Assembly (NCBI GenBank): GCA_022563195.1 | Contig: JADFNV010000024.1 | Location: forward strand, 1-40,314 | Direction: 5' to 3' | Source of the DNA: Pseudomonadota bacterium | Lineage (GTDB): Bacteria; Pseudomonadota; Gammaproteobacteria; Steroidobacterales; Woeseiaceae | Length of the DNA: 40,314 nucleotides | In this document: piece after piece, positions 13,267 to 22,233 of the stretch | How positions within the stretch are numbered: the first letter of the stretch is position 1 | Layout of the letters: each line of letters opens with the position of its first letter | Made by a program: the position numbers and the translations under genes | The notes under the pieces: model-generated | Told to the model about the DNA's origin: nothing | What the model saw: only the letters and a program-made list of their open reading frames with translations | The model's database searches: none

Positions 13267-14190
13267 GTGGTTAAGCTCGTCACCAGTTCTGTTGTGCGCA
13301 GTACGCAGCAGGACGAAATTCAAGGTGGTGTCTACCTGGTTGACCTCGAATCTCAGTCCGTGGAGCAAACCATTGACTGGAATACGGAAGGTATTGACAG
13401 GCAGGGCCGTGACTGGGACCGGGGACTGCGTGGCATTGCCTTCGATGGCGAGCGCGTATATATCGCTGCCAGTGACGAATTGTTCGCCTACACGCCTGAC
13501 TTTAAGCGCATCGATTCCTGGCGCAATCCCTACCTCAAACACTGCCACGAAATAGCGGTGTGGCAACGCAGCCTGTTTCTCACCTCCGCCGGCTTTGACA
13601 CTATCCTGGGCTTTGATCTCGACACGCAGTGTTTCAACTGGGCCATGAATATTCAAACCCAGGGTGTGAAGTTCAAGGCAGTGGGATTTGACCCGCTAGC
13701 CGATGAAGGCCCGATGATGCTGAACAAAATGCACCTTAACAGCGTGTTTTGTAACGAGCATGGTATGTACATCTGCGGTCTGGAATGCAGGGGCATGCTG
13801 CACTTCAATGGAACCACGATTACCATGTCAGCCGAGATGCCCGCGGGCACGCACAACGCCCGGCCGTTTCGTGACGGTGTGTTGTTTAACGACTCGGCCG
13901 GCGATTTGTTGCGCTATAGCGGCCGTGGCGAAGGCGAGGAGGATCGCGCGTTTGCCGTGCCAAAATACGACCCGGAAAAATTGCTGCATGCCGATGCAGA
14001 GGATGAAAAAATAGCGCGGCCTGGGTTCGCCCGCGGCCTGTGTGTCCTGTCCGACCGGCTGGTCGCCGGGGGTTCCTCTCCCTCGACGGTGACCCTGTAC
14101 GACCTGGCGAGCAACAAGACCCTTGGGTCGGTTCAACTGAGCGCGGATGTGCGCACTGCCATCCATGGCCTCGAGGTGTGGCCCTTTTAA
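13267..14190 (+). CDS. Beta-propeller-like protein of unknown function
   Basis: A 307-residue protein without signal peptide or membrane segments. It contains repeated short beta-strand units typical of propellers: GGVYLVDLESQSVE, GLRGIAFDGERVYIAAS, ILGFDLDTQCFNW, GDLLRYSG and VTLYDLASNKTLGSVQ. Conserved-looking points include HCHEIAVW, KMHLNSVF, AGTHNARPF and the end HGLEVWPF. The layout, with a GFARGL segment before the last blade, recalls the uncharacterised TIGR03032/DUF4915 propellers, but I cannot confirm membership. The only plausible start is GTG at 13267, since an in-frame stop lies just upstream. It is 42 bases downstream of the receptor gene and probably co-transcribed. It meets the sulfotransferase gene tail to tail. 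Confidence 0.75.
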   Translation: MVKLVTSSVVRSTQQDEIQGGVYLVDLESQSVEQTIDWNTEGIDRQGRDWDRGLRGIAFDGERVYIAASDELFAYTPDFKRIDSWRNPYLKHCHEIAVWQRSLFLTSAGFDTILGFDLDTQCFNWAMNIQTQGVKFKAVGFDPLADEGPMMLNKMHLNSVFCNEHGMYICGLECRGMLHFNGTTITMSAEMPAGTHNARPFRDGVLFNDSAGDLLRYSGRGEGEEDRAFAVPKYDPEKLLHADAEDEKIARPGFARGLCVLSDRLVAGGSSPSTVTLYDLASNKTLGSVQLSADVRTAIHGLEVWPF

Positions 14191-14210
14191 GCTTCGAGCG
14201 ACAGCTCTCC

Positions 14211-16229
14211 CTACAACCCGGCGTTGCGCGTTGCCTTGGGCAACTCGTCAATAATATAGCCCAGTTGTTCCTGCCATAAACTCAAGTGTTGTTCATAGCG
14301 CCGCCAGGTACCCATGGCCCCGGTGTAAATCGGTTGTCGCACTTGTTCCGAACTGGCCGTTTTCACGGCCCGATCCGTTTTGTGAAAGTCCACGCAACTC
14401 TGTTCAAAAGATAAACCGCAATGCTCCAGGATGCGCCGCACCTGGCTTTCCAGGTCGGTCACGACTTCCTCGTAGTGCACGTCCAGGACCTTGCCCGGCA
14501 GCACTTCATGCCAGTGTTTCATCATGGCGTCGTATTGCTGGTAGTAATGGGCCAGGTCCAGCATGTCGTAAGTGAAATTTTGACCAAAGCCGAACAGTTG
14601 TTTGTAACCGCCCAGGCAGCTGTCGAACGGATGCCGGCGGGCATTGATGACTTTAGCGTTCGGCAGAATCAGGTGCAACAAGCCCAAATGGACAAAATTG
14701 TTGGGCAATTTATCGGTGAAGAAAGGTTTGTCCGTCAGCCGGTGGCGCTGGCACTCTTCAATGTATTGCCGACCGTAAGCGTACCAGTCCTTATTATGCA
14801 GGTCTCGGACCGCCTCGGGGTATCGAATGGTATCGGTGCGATACTGTCCTATCGACTCACTGAGCTTACCCAGGATCGGCAGTTCCGAGGTTCCCTCAAC
14901 CTGGCTGTGGCTGGCCAGAATTTGCTCCACCAGGGTGGAACCGGAACGCGGCAACCCTACGATTAAGATCGGGTCGGGCGCCTCGTAACCGTGACCGCTA
15001 CGTTCTTGTATAAACGCCCGGTCGTACACGGTTTTGAGCGCGGTATGGCGGAGTTCCATTTCCATCGCTTCGTGTTTCAAGGTCATCCGTTTACGTTGAT
15101 TACCGCTATGGTAATAGTTCCAGGCCTGGTCGTAATCCTTCTTGTCCTCAAAGGCTTTTCCCAGGGCGAAGCGAAAATGAATATCGGCACTTTCATCCAG
15201 CTCATCACGCCCAACCTGCTCTAACATGGCGCTGACTTCTTCGTCTTCAAACTTGAAGACCTTGAGGTTGGCCATACTCCAATACACTTCACCCAACTCG
15301 GGCTTGAGCTTGATTGCCGCGCGGTAGGACTCAAGTGCGCCGGCCTGGTCCCCAAGGGTTTTCAGCGCATGGCCCTGCATGCTAAGTACATTGGGCATAT
15401 TGGGTTCGAGTGCGACAGCCCTGGCGAGAGCTTCGGCACTCTTCTCGGGATACATGGCCGCAGCATAGGCGCTGCCGAGACCACCCCAGGCTTCCGCATT
15501 ATCCGGTGCCAGTTTGACCGCCTGCTGATACGCCTCGATCGTATCCATGTTTTTGCGACGTTCCCGCAGCACGGATCCCAGCGTAAGCCAGGCGTCGATG
15601 AAACCCGGTGACAACCGGGTGGCCTGACGCAACAGTGCCTCGGCGTCGCCCAGTTTCTCATTGCCCTGCAAATAGGCAGCGGCCAGAAAGCGCATGGCAT
15701 TGACATTGTCGGGGCTCCTCTTTAATACGACGCTGAACGCCTCGATGGCTTCCTCGCGACGCCGCGCATTCAAGTGCTCAACACCCTCGGCAATTGCGCC
15801 GCGGTCGGGGTCGCTGTCGAGGTATGCCTGGAAGGACTCGCCAGCTTCTTGGCCACGCCCAACTTTCATCAGCACCTGGCCGAGCTTCTTCCGCGCCAGC
15901 GGTAATGCCGGTTGTAATTGAATGGCCCGCTCCAGCTCGGGAATAGCCTCCTCATATCGCTCCTGCATGGCCAAGACACTGCCAAGGTCTTCATGCAACT
16001 GCGGGAAATCCGGTTCCAGGGACAGGGCGAAACGCAAGCGTTCCTCCGCCTCCGCCAGGCGATCTTGCGTCATCAAGGCGTGGCCCAATAAGCGCAGATG
16101 GTCGACGCAGCCCGGGTTCTGGTTCAGGTAATCCCGGCACAACTCTTCCGCGCGCAGCGGGCGGTTGGCGCGCATAAAATCGATCGCCTTGGTAATACTG
16201 GTTTCCTTGGAGTTGGCTGCCTTGTTCAT
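14211..16229 (-). CDS. TPR-repeat sulfotransferase fusion protein
   Basis: A 672-residue cytoplasmic protein from the chosen start. The first ~370 residues are about nine to ten tetratricopeptide repeats, with W/L/G/Y-A-P spacing such as AWLTLGSVLRERRKNMDTIE, which bind a protein partner. The last ~280 residues are a sulfotransferase domain. The PAPS 5'-phosphate loop is PILIVGLPRSGSTLVEQI, followed by a candidate catalytic Glu in QVEGTSELP, and the 3'-phosphate motif is NARRHPFDSCLGGYK. This resembles tyrosylprotein-sulfotransferase-like Sulfotransfer_3 enzymes, which move sulfate from PAPS to an acceptor. The frame extends upstream to 16292, but ATG 16229 avoids overlap with the hydroxylase gene. 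It is co-directional with that gene at a 25-base gap. The acceptor is unknown. Confidence 0.9.
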   Translation of the reverse strand: MNKAANSKETSITKAIDFMRANRPLRAEELCRDYLNQNPGCVDHLRLLGHALMTQDRLAEAEERLRFALSLEPDFPQLHEDLGSVLAMQERYEEAIPELERAIQLQPALPLARKKLGQVLMKVGRGQEAGESFQAYLDSDPDRGAIAEGVEHLNARRREEAIEAFSVVLKRSPDNVNAMRFLAAAYLQGNEKLGDAEALLRQATRLSPGFIDAWLTLGSVLRERRKNMDTIEAYQQAVKLAPDNAEAWGGLGSAYAAAMYPEKSAEALARAVALEPNMPNVLSMQGHALKTLGDQAGALESYRAAIKLKPELGEVYWSMANLKVFKFEDEEVSAMLEQVGRDELDESADIHFRFALGKAFEDKKDYDQAWNYYHSGNQRKRMTLKHEAMEMELRHTALKTVYDRAFIQERSGHGYEAPDPILIVGLPRSGSTLVEQILASHSQVEGTSELPILGKLSESIGQYRTDTIRYPEAVRDLHNKDWYAYGRQYIEECQRHRLTDKPFFTDKLPNNFVHLGLLHLILPNAKVINARRHPFDSCLGGYKQLFGFGQNFTYDMLDLAHYYQQYDAMMKHWHEVLPGKVLDVHYEEVVTDLESQVRRILEHCGLSFEQSCVDFHKTDRAVKTASSEQVRQPIYTGAMGTWRRYEQHLSLWQEQLGYIIDELPKATRNAGL

Positions 16230-16254
16230 TGTGTTCACGTCAGGGTTGTCAGAC

Positions 16255-16815
16255 TCAGCTGGCATTGCCTGCGTCGGGCGGCACATAGTCAAATATGAAG
16301 GAAATACGATCTTCTTTGCTCATGTTCATGACACTGTGATTCTTCTGGTTATTGAGTTCATAGGCCTTGCCCACCTCAAACTGGTAGGGCCTGCCCTCAA
16401 TCATGAAGCGCACGGCAGCGCTGGTCGTGATGGGTACGTGGATACGGTGGCCCATGTGGAAGGATTTTAGTCTATCGACATGGGGTCTGATACGCCCCCC
16501 GGCCTTCAGTTTCGCCGCCATCGCCCGCAACAGCGTACCCCCCGGGGTGTACCAGGTGTCGATAATATGATCGATTAACGGCATGGCCGCATCGGACAAG
16601 CGATCCCAACCTGAATCCCGGTAGATTTCTCCCTCTTCGGGCCAGCCTTCATCGCAAAAAAGCATCACGATCGACTCCGTATCTTTATGCACTTCGTAGG
16701 TCTGCTGCCTTACTGCCTGTTCGGTCCAGGCCCCCGCATCCTGGGCCAGGATGCAGTCACTCAAGGCCTGCACGTCGATTTCTCCGAGAAGGCGCTGCTC
16801 AACGTCGATATCCAT
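16255..16815 (-). CDS. Aspartyl/asparaginyl beta-hydroxylase-like 2OG-Fe(II) oxygenase
   Basis: A 186-residue protein with the double-stranded beta-helix core of the Asp/Asn beta-hydroxylase family. The first iron ligand is His-Val-Asp in IRPHVDRLKSF, the conserved GHRIHVPITT segment follows, and a second His is in NNQKNHSVMN. The Arg/Ser region MSKEDRISFIFDY would hold 2-oxoglutarate. These enzymes hydroxylate Asp or Asn side chains in proteins or small molecules, using O2 and 2-oxoglutarate. It is the first gene of a two-gene operon with the TPR-sulfotransferase, so both enzymes may act on one target. No signal peptide is visible. A start ribosome-binding site, AAGGAGAT, is visible just upstream. 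Confidence 0.87.
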   Translation of the reverse strand: MDIDVEQRLLGEIDVQALSDCILAQDAGAWTEQAVRQQTYEVHKDTESIVMLFCDEGWPEEGEIYRDSGWDRLSDAAMPLIDHIIDTWYTPGGTLLRAMAAKLKAGGRIRPHVDRLKSFHMGHRIHVPITTSAAVRFMIEGRPYQFEVGKAYELNNQKNHSVMNMSKEDRISFIFDYVPPDAGNAS

Positions 16816-16867
16816 CTAATCTCCTTGTGCCTGGCGGAACCGCCTATTTTACAGAACCGTTACTACC

Positions 16868-16920
16868 GTGTATTGGTCAATTCACGCCAATACCTCGCCG
16901 CCACATAGTGTCCAATACAC
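16868..16920. promoter_or_regulatory. Repeated GTATTGG/CCAATAC inverted motifs between operons
   Basis: GTGTATTGG (16868-16876) is exactly complementary in reverse to CCAATACAC (16912-16920), a 9-bp inverted repeat. A third copy, CCAATAC (16887-16893), lies between them. The three copies occupy the divergent region between the hydroxylase operon and the response-regulator gene and look like a binding-site array for a transcription factor. The regulator is unknown. Confidence 0.5.
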
Positions 16921-17019
16921 GAAACAGCTGTGATATTTTTGTGAGGTTTCCGGTCTATTGTCCGTATAAGGAAGAAAAAGCGGGGGTAGGATGGTGCACA
17001 CTAATCGGTGTTCAACATA

Positions 17020-17757
17020 ATGAAGCGCCGCATTTTGCTCGTCGAAGACGAGCAGGACATAGCGGAACTCGTCGCATTGCATTTGGACGACCTCTGCGAT
17101 GAGGTCGTCATAGCGAGCGACGGCTACGAGGGGATGCGCCTGGCGAAATTTCAGGACTGGTCTCTGATCATCCTCGACCTGCGGCTACCGGGGCCCGATG
17201 GCCTTGAAATCTGTCGCTCTGTACGCAGGGAGCGCGCTTACCAGCCGATACTCATGCTTACGTCGAAATCGGCAGAGCTTGATCGAGTACTTGGGCTTGA
17301 AACCGGTGCCGATGATTACCTGACCAAGCCGTTTAGCGTGCTCGAACTGGTCGCGCGAGTGCGAGCGATCTTCAGGCGAGTTGAAAACATGCAGCGCGCG
17401 CCCAAGGCAGAGCAACAAGCTCCAACTACGATTGACACTGGCAGCATGACGATCGATCCAGCGCGACGGGAAGTAAAACTCAACGGTCAATTTGTCGAGC
17501 TAACGGCACGAGAATTCGATTTGCTCGAACACTTCGCCCGTCACCCGGGCCACGTCTTTCGCAGAGCTGATCTGCTCGACAAAGTGTGGGGCTACGGCCA
17601 TGAAGGCTATGAGCATACTGTCAACTCTCACATCAACCGTTTGCGCGCTAAGATCGAGCGAAACCCGTCGAAGCCCGAAATGATCGTTACGGTCTGGGGT
17701 GTCGGCTACAAATTTTCTGGCAGCCACGTAAGCAATTCACGACCGCATTCGTTATGA
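17020..17757 (+). CDS. OmpR-family response regulator
   Basis: A 245-residue regulator that receives phosphate from its partner kinase and controls transcription. The receiver domain (about 1-120) begins RRILLVEDEQDIAEL with the acidic pocket, has the phospho-acceptor Asp in LIILDLRLPGPDG, and the conserved Lys in DYLTKPFSVLEL. The C-terminal winged helix (about 140-235) has ELTAREFDLLEHFARHPG and the recognition region near YEHTVNSHINRLRAKIE. The ATG at 17020 gives the standard N-terminus; a GTG at 17008 is possible. The stop overlaps the start of the kinase gene in ATGA. The target genes are not known. Confidence 0.92.
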   Translation: MKRRILLVEDEQDIAELVALHLDDLCDEVVIASDGYEGMRLAKFQDWSLIILDLRLPGPDGLEICRSVRRERAYQPILMLTSKSAELDRVLGLETGADDYLTKPFSVLELVARVRAIFRRVENMQRAPKAEQQAPTTIDTGSMTIDPARREVKLNGQFVELTAREFDLLEHFARHPGHVFRRADLLDKVWGYGHEGYEHTVNSHINRLRAKIERNPSKPEMIVTVWGVGYKFSGSHVSNSRPHSL

Positions 17758-19229
17758 ATACCTTGTTTGCCAGACTTTCGCTGACACTGCTGATCATTGT
17801 CGGTCTGATGGGAGCGGCACTGTTCGTCGTCGATCGATTCAACACGCGTGTTTATTACGAGGAACTTTCGCAGACCCTGAACGCTCCCATCGCAATGTAT
17901 GTGACCGGCCAACGTCAACTTATCAGTGGCGGCGTTCCCGACCTCGATAGCCTTCGCGATCTCGCCAACCACGCCATGATCATCAACCCAACCGCAGAAA
18001 TTTACCTTCTGGACACACAAGGGAAGATTCTCGGACACGGCCTGCCAGCCGAAACCGTACTTCGAAATTCGGTTGATCTCGCACCGATCCGAGCGTTGAT
18101 AGAGAGCTCCGCTCACATGCCCATTCGTGGCGATGATCCTCGCAGCACTTCCAGCCGCAAGATTTTTTCGGCCTCGGAGGTGATCTCTGCTGACGGCGTC
18201 GAAGGATATCTGTACGTCATCCTGGGTGGCCAGGCATACGAAGCGCTCGCAGACGATATTGGTGACTCTTACACCGGCAGGGCGAGTGCCGCGATGATCC
18301 TCGCCATCATCGTTTTAACAGCGATCATTGGTCTATTGGTATTCGGTTTGCTCACGCGGCGGCTGAAGCGACTGAGTCATGCCGTGCGCCAGGCCAGCGA
18401 ATCAGGTTTTGAACTCGACCCGGCATTTGAGCGCAGGAATTCCGGTGGTGATGAGATCGACGCACTGACCGACGCATTCGTTGATATGTCCGCCCGTATC
18501 CGAGAACAAATTGAGCAGCTGCAGGAGAACGATCAACTGCGACGTGAGCTGGTATCGAATATTTCGCATGACCTACGGACACCGCTGTCAGCAATGCAGG
18601 GATACCTTGAGACCTTGCTTATAAAGGGTGACTCGATGACGAGTGAAGAGCGTGATCGGTTTCTGCGCATTGCGCGCCGCCACACTTTGCGTTTAGGGAC
18701 CCTGATCGGTGATCTGTTCGAGTTGTCCAAGCTCGACTCAGCCAGCGTTACTCTCAATTTGGAGGAGTTTTCATTGCCCGAGCTGGTACAGGACATCGCG
18801 CAGGAATTTGAGCTCGAGATGGAAAAGAAAAACATCGATTTCGCCATCGACATGAAAACGGAAACCGCGTTTACAATCGGGGATATCGGTTTGATTCAGC
18901 GCGTCCTGGAAAATCTCGTGCGCAATGCCGTGCGCTTCACGCCAGCCGGCGGTGAAGTCACTATCTCAGTCGCCGAGCGTCCGAATACGATTGCCGTCGC
19001 AGTATCGGACAATGGGCCCGGCATTCCAGACAAAGATATTCCGCGTATATTCGATCGTTTCTATCGCGCACTTGATGGGGAAGAGGCACGTTCCGATTCG
19101 TCGGGCCTTGGTCTCGCAATCGTCAAGCGAATACTCGATCTGCACGACAGTCGCATCACTGTGATCAGTAAGGTCGATGCCGGCACTCGATTCGAATTTG
19201 AACTGCCCTTGTGTGAGCGCGCCGCCTGA
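17754..19229 (+). CDS. EnvZ/BaeS-type sensor histidine kinase
   Basis: A 491-residue inner-membrane kinase. The order is transmembrane helix 1 (about 7-27), a periplasmic sensor of about 150 residues with a PAS/Cache-like look (AEIYLLDTQGKILGHG; GYLYVILGG), transmembrane helix 2 (about 178-200), HAMP linker (about 200-255), HisKA with the phospho-acceptor His272 in SNISHDLRTPLSAM, and an ATPase domain. The ATPase domain shows the N box ENLVRNAVRFTP, G1 DNGPGIP, F FDRFYRAL and G2 GLGLAIVKRI. It would phosphorylate the overlapping upstream regulator. The signal is unknown. The small repeat protein directly downstream could be part of its regulon. Confidence 0.92.
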   Translation: MNTLFARLSLTLLIIVGLMGAALFVVDRFNTRVYYEELSQTLNAPIAMYVTGQRQLISGGVPDLDSLRDLANHAMIINPTAEIYLLDTQGKILGHGLPAETVLRNSVDLAPIRALIESSAHMPIRGDDPRSTSSRKIFSASEVISADGVEGYLYVILGGQAYEALADDIGDSYTGRASAAMILAIIVLTAIIGLLVFGLLTRRLKRLSHAVRQASESGFELDPAFERRNSGGDEIDALTDAFVDMSARIREQIEQLQENDQLRRELVSNISHDLRTPLSAMQGYLETLLIKGDSMTSEERDRFLRIARRHTLRLGTLIGDLFELSKLDSASVTLNLEEFSLPELVQDIAQEFELEMEKKNIDFAIDMKTETAFTIGDIGLIQRVLENLVRNAVRFTPAGGEVTISVAERPNTIAVAVSDNGPGIPDKDIPRIFDRFYRALDGEEARSDSSGLGLAIVKRILDLHDSRITVISKVDAGTRFEFELPLCERAA

Positions 19230-19380
19230 TGTCTCTGTTCTAGCTCCTTTCCTGGCAATTACCGGCGCGTAGCGGTCGGTGTAATGCCAAATGATTCTTA
19301 TTTCTATGTATTATGTTGCCATGTCAACCCAACCCTCAGTGCCGCGTTAAGCTAGCAGAACAGAGCCACGAGGACGAATC

Positions 19381-19836
19381 ATGCATATCAAGAAAACTCC
19401 GATGTTGCTAATTATGGCGTCAGTGCTGACGCTGGCAACTGCTGTCGCCTACAGCGACGACGAGACGACTCATACTCAGGGACACGCAGCCGGTGAGCAC
19501 AGGGATGCCCGGGACGGCGCCCAACGTCATCAACCACGCATGACCGAAGAAGAGCGTCAGGCCAGGCGGGATCGTCGTGAGAGCATGACGGATGAAGAGC
19601 GCGAGGCCGCACGCAAACGGTTTGAGAACATGTCCGATGAAGATCGACGGGCGATGCGCCGGCGCCATTCGAACATGTCTGATGAGGACCGCCAGGCAGC
19701 TCGCGAACGATACAAGAACATGTCCGACGAGGAACGACGGGCAATGCGCAAACAGATGCGAGATCGCCGTGGTAGCCACGGTCGCAACGGCGGGCGTCAT
19801 CCTGACGGCGCGAGGCCCAGCAACACAGAGAGTTAA
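19381..19836 (+). CDS. Small exported protein with five 15-residue charged repeats
   Basis: A 151-residue protein with a signal peptide (hydrophobic about 8-23, cleavage near VAYS-DD), a His-rich linker (about 30-52), then five tandem 15-residue repeats (residues 54-128). Each repeat begins M-[TS]-[DE]-E-[ED]-R and continues with alternating Arg/Ala, as in MSDEDRRAMRRRHSN. The tail is Arg/Gly-rich. The pattern predicts long, highly charged amphipathic helices in the periplasm. No known family was recognised; there is a loose resemblance to Spy/CpxP-like or DUF3106-like charged periplasmic proteins, but no LTxxQ motif. It follows the two-component system by 151 bases and ends just before a strong terminator. 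Confidence 0.7.
   Translation: MHIKKTPMLLIMASVLTLATAVAYSDDETTHTQGHAAGEHRDARDGAQRHQPRMTEEERQARRDRRESMTDEEREAARKRFENMSDEDRRAMRRRHSNMSDEDRQAARERYKNMSDEERRAMRKQMRDRRGSHGRNGGRHPDGARPSNTES
19540..19764 (+). repeat. Five tandem 45-bp coding repeats
   Basis: The coding sequence holds five units of exactly 45 bases, each encoding a 15-residue unit starting Met-Ser/Thr-Asp/Glu-Glu. The units are similar but not identical at the DNA level (for example AACATGTC-TGATGA-like starts recur), which suggests old duplication followed by drift. Confidence 0.8.
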
Positions 19837-19876
19837 GCATGCTCCTGAAGGCGTAGCTGCCTGCTTTGCTTATACG

Positions 19877-19910
19877 GAGAGACTCCTGTCCTGCAGGAGT
19901 CTCTCTTCTC
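19877..19910 (+). terminator. Strong hairpin terminator after the repeat-protein gene
   Basis: GAGAGACTCCTG (19877-19888) pairs perfectly with CAGGAGTCTCTC (19894-19905) around a 5-base loop, giving a 12-bp stem followed by TTCTCGTTT. It starts 40 bases after the stop codon and isolates the gene from the isocitrate dehydrogenase gene. The trailing T-tract is interrupted. Confidence 0.75.
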
Positions 19911-20010
19911 GTTTCTGAGCGAGAGTTTCGATGTCCAGCACACTATAATGGCGCCCCCGCCGATTATCCGGAAATCACTAGTACTCCGTCAAGGTGATAT
20001 TGATATAAGC

Positions 20011-22233
20011 ATGAGCACCGCGAAAATAATCTATACGCAGACGGACGAAGCCCCGGCTTTGGCGACGCATTCCTTATTCCCGATCATAAAGGCATTTACG
20101 GATGCCGCCGACATCGTTATCGAGACTCGGGATATCTCCCTGGCAGCGCGAATCCTGACGCTCTTTCCGGAGAATCTAACAACCAGCCAGCGGCGCAGTG
20201 ATGCTCTTGCAGAGCTCGGTGAGCTCGTGAAAACACCTGATGCAAATATCGTCAAACTACCGAACATAAGCGCATCCATCCCTCAGTTACGTGCGGCAGT
20301 CCAGGAACTTCAGTCGCACGGCTTCGACATTCCCGACTATCCTGAGGAACCGCAAAACGATGCGGAGCAGCAGACGCACGAGCGCTTCGCAGCGGTGCTG
20401 GGCAGCGCAGTCAACCCGGTACTGCGAGAAGGCAACTCCGATCGGCGTGTTGCCCTGGCGGTAAAAAATCATGCGAAGTTATATCCGCACTCGATGGGCG
20501 CGTGGAGTTCCGATTCGAAAACCCACGTCGCCAACATGGATAAAGGTGATTTCTACGCCAGCGAAAGATCTATGGTCATCGGCCAGGCCGGCAATCTGCG
20601 CATAGAATTCGAAGATAATAACGGCGAAATCACGATTTTGCGCGAACAGGTACCAGTGTTGGTGGAAGAAGTCATCGATGCGGCAGTTATGAGCTGTCAG
20701 TTCTTACGCGAATTCTATGCCAGGCAAATTGATGACATGGGTAGCGACGATACGCTGTTGTCCCTGCATCTCAAGGCAACCATGATGAAGGTCTCCGATC
20801 CAATCATGTTCGGCCATGCCGTGACTGTTTATTTCAGCGATGTGTTCGAAAAGCACGCCGCTTTGTTCGAGAAACTGGGTGTAGAACCCAATAACGGAAT
20901 CGGCGACGTTTACGCGAAAATCGCAGAACTGCCAGACGACGAACGAAACGCGATCGAGGCAGAAATTGAAGCGGTCTATGACAAACGCCCGCCCCTTGCA
21001 ATGGTCGATTCAGACAAGGGTATTACCAATCTGCATGTGCCGAGCAATGTGATTATCGATGCGTCAATTCCTGCCGCCATTCGTTCGTCCGGAAAAATGT
21101 GGGGCCCCGATGGCGAGCTTCATGACACCAAGGCGATGATTCCAGATCGTTGCTACGCAGGTATCTATCAGGAGGCTATCAGCTTCTGCAAGGAATTTGG
21201 CGCGTTCGATGTAACGACGATGGGTAACGTCTCCAACATCGGCCTGATGGCGCAGAAAGCCGAGGAATATGGCTCGCACGACAAGACTTTCGAGATTCCG
21301 GCGGCTGGTCGAGTGCGAGTCATAGACGAAGACGGCAGGGAGTTGCTGGTGCACGCCGTTGCGCAGGGAGATATCTGGCGTATGTGCCAAACCAAGGACC
21401 TGCCGATTCAAGATTGGGTCAAACTTGCGGTCACTCGAACGCGGCAGGCTGGCATTCCGGCCATTTTCTGGCTTGACGAAAACCGCGCACACGACTGCAA
21501 TTTGATTGAAAAAACCAATCGCTATCTCAAAGACCACGACTTGAGCGATCTGGACATACGTATCTTGTCACCAGTCGATGCCATGCGCATAACACTCGCT
21601 CGAGTCAGAGATGGCCAGGACACTATCTCTGTAACCGGCAATGTACTGCGCGACTATCTCACGGACCTGTTCCCAATTCTCGAGCTTGGCACCAGCGCAA
21701 AGATGTTGTCGATCGTGCCTTTACTCGCGGGCGGCGGACTGTACGAAACTGGTGCCGGCGGGTCCGCGCCGAAACACGTGCAGCAATTCTTGCGTGAAGG
21801 CCACTTGCGATGGGATTCGCTAGGTGAATTCCTCGCACTCGCGATTTCGATCGAGGACCTGGCTGAGAAAACCGATAACCCGAGAGCCCGGATAATCGCC
21901 GACGCGTTGAATTACGCGAATGGCCGATACCTTGAAAACCATAAATCGCCATCGCGCATAGTGGGTGAAATCGACAATCGTGGCAGTCACTTTTACCTGG
22001 CCTTGTATTGGGCGGAAGCAATTGCAGAGAAGACTGGCGACCTCGAATTCGCGGAGCGATTCTCGGCCATTGCCAGGGCTTTGTCTGAGAATGAAACCAA
22101 GATCATCGAGGAGTTGGCTGCCGCGCAGGGTAAGGCCGTGGATATCGGCGGCTACTACGATCCCGACAAGAAACTTGCGAGCAATGCGATGCGCCCGAGT
22201 ACGACTCTAAATAAAATCATCGACTCCATCTAG
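20011..22233 (+). CDS. icd: Monomeric NADP-dependent isocitrate dehydrogenase
   Basis: This enzyme oxidises isocitrate to 2-oxoglutarate and CO2 with NADP in the TCA cycle. The length of 740 residues and the N-terminus [20 protein letters not shown] are diagnostic of the monomeric class, which is unrelated in length to the ~415-residue dimeric enzyme. Other family stretches seen are [14 protein letters not shown] [23 protein letters not shown]-like [21 protein letters not shown] and [15 protein letters not shown]. An upstream start at 19948 would add 21 unusual residues; ATG 20011 gives the canonical protein. It stands alone between a terminator and a pseudogene. Its product feeds 2-oxoglutarate, a co-substrate of the oxygenases in the window, but this is not a specific link. 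Confidence 0.95.
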   Translation: MSTAKIIYTQTDEAPALATHSLFPIIKAFTDAADIVIETRDISLAARILTLFPENLTTSQRRSDALAELGELVKTPDANIVKLPNISASIPQLRAAVQELQSHGFDIPDYPEEPQNDAEQQTHERFAAVLGSAVNPVLREGNSDRRVALAVKNHAKLYPHSMGAWSSDSKTHVANMDKGDFYASERSMVIGQAGNLRIEFEDNNGEITILREQVPVLVEEVIDAAVMSCQFLREFYARQIDDMGSDDTLLSLHLKATMMKVSDPIMFGHAVTVYFSDVFEKHAALFEKLGVEPNNGIGDVYAKIAELPDDERNAIEAEIEAVYDKRPPLAMVDSDKGITNLHVPSNVIIDASIPAAIRSSGKMWGPDGELHDTKAMIPDRCYAGIYQEAISFCKEFGAFDVTTMGNVSNIGLMAQKAEEYGSHDKTFEIPAAGRVRVIDEDGRELLVHAVAQGDIWRMCQTKDLPIQDWVKLAVTRTRQAGIPAIFWLDENRAHDCNLIEKTNRYLKDHDLSDLDIRILSPVDAMRITLARVRDGQDTISVTGNVLRDYLTDLFPILELGTSAKMLSIVPLLAGGGLYETGAGGSAPKHVQQFLREGHLRWDSLGEFLALAISIEDLAEKTDNPRARIIADALNYANGRYLENHKSPSRIVGEIDNRGSHFYLALYWAEAIAEKTGDLEFAERFSAIARALSENETKIIEELAAAQGKAVDIGGYYDPDKKLASNAMRPSTTLNKIIDSI

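Noticed and set aside
19412..19840. Minus-strand open frames opposite the 15-residue repeat gene
   Set aside because: The repeated, Arg-rich coding sequence keeps several antisense frames open; the sense frame has the signal peptide and start context, the antisense ones show low-complexity Arg/Ser/Cys runs.
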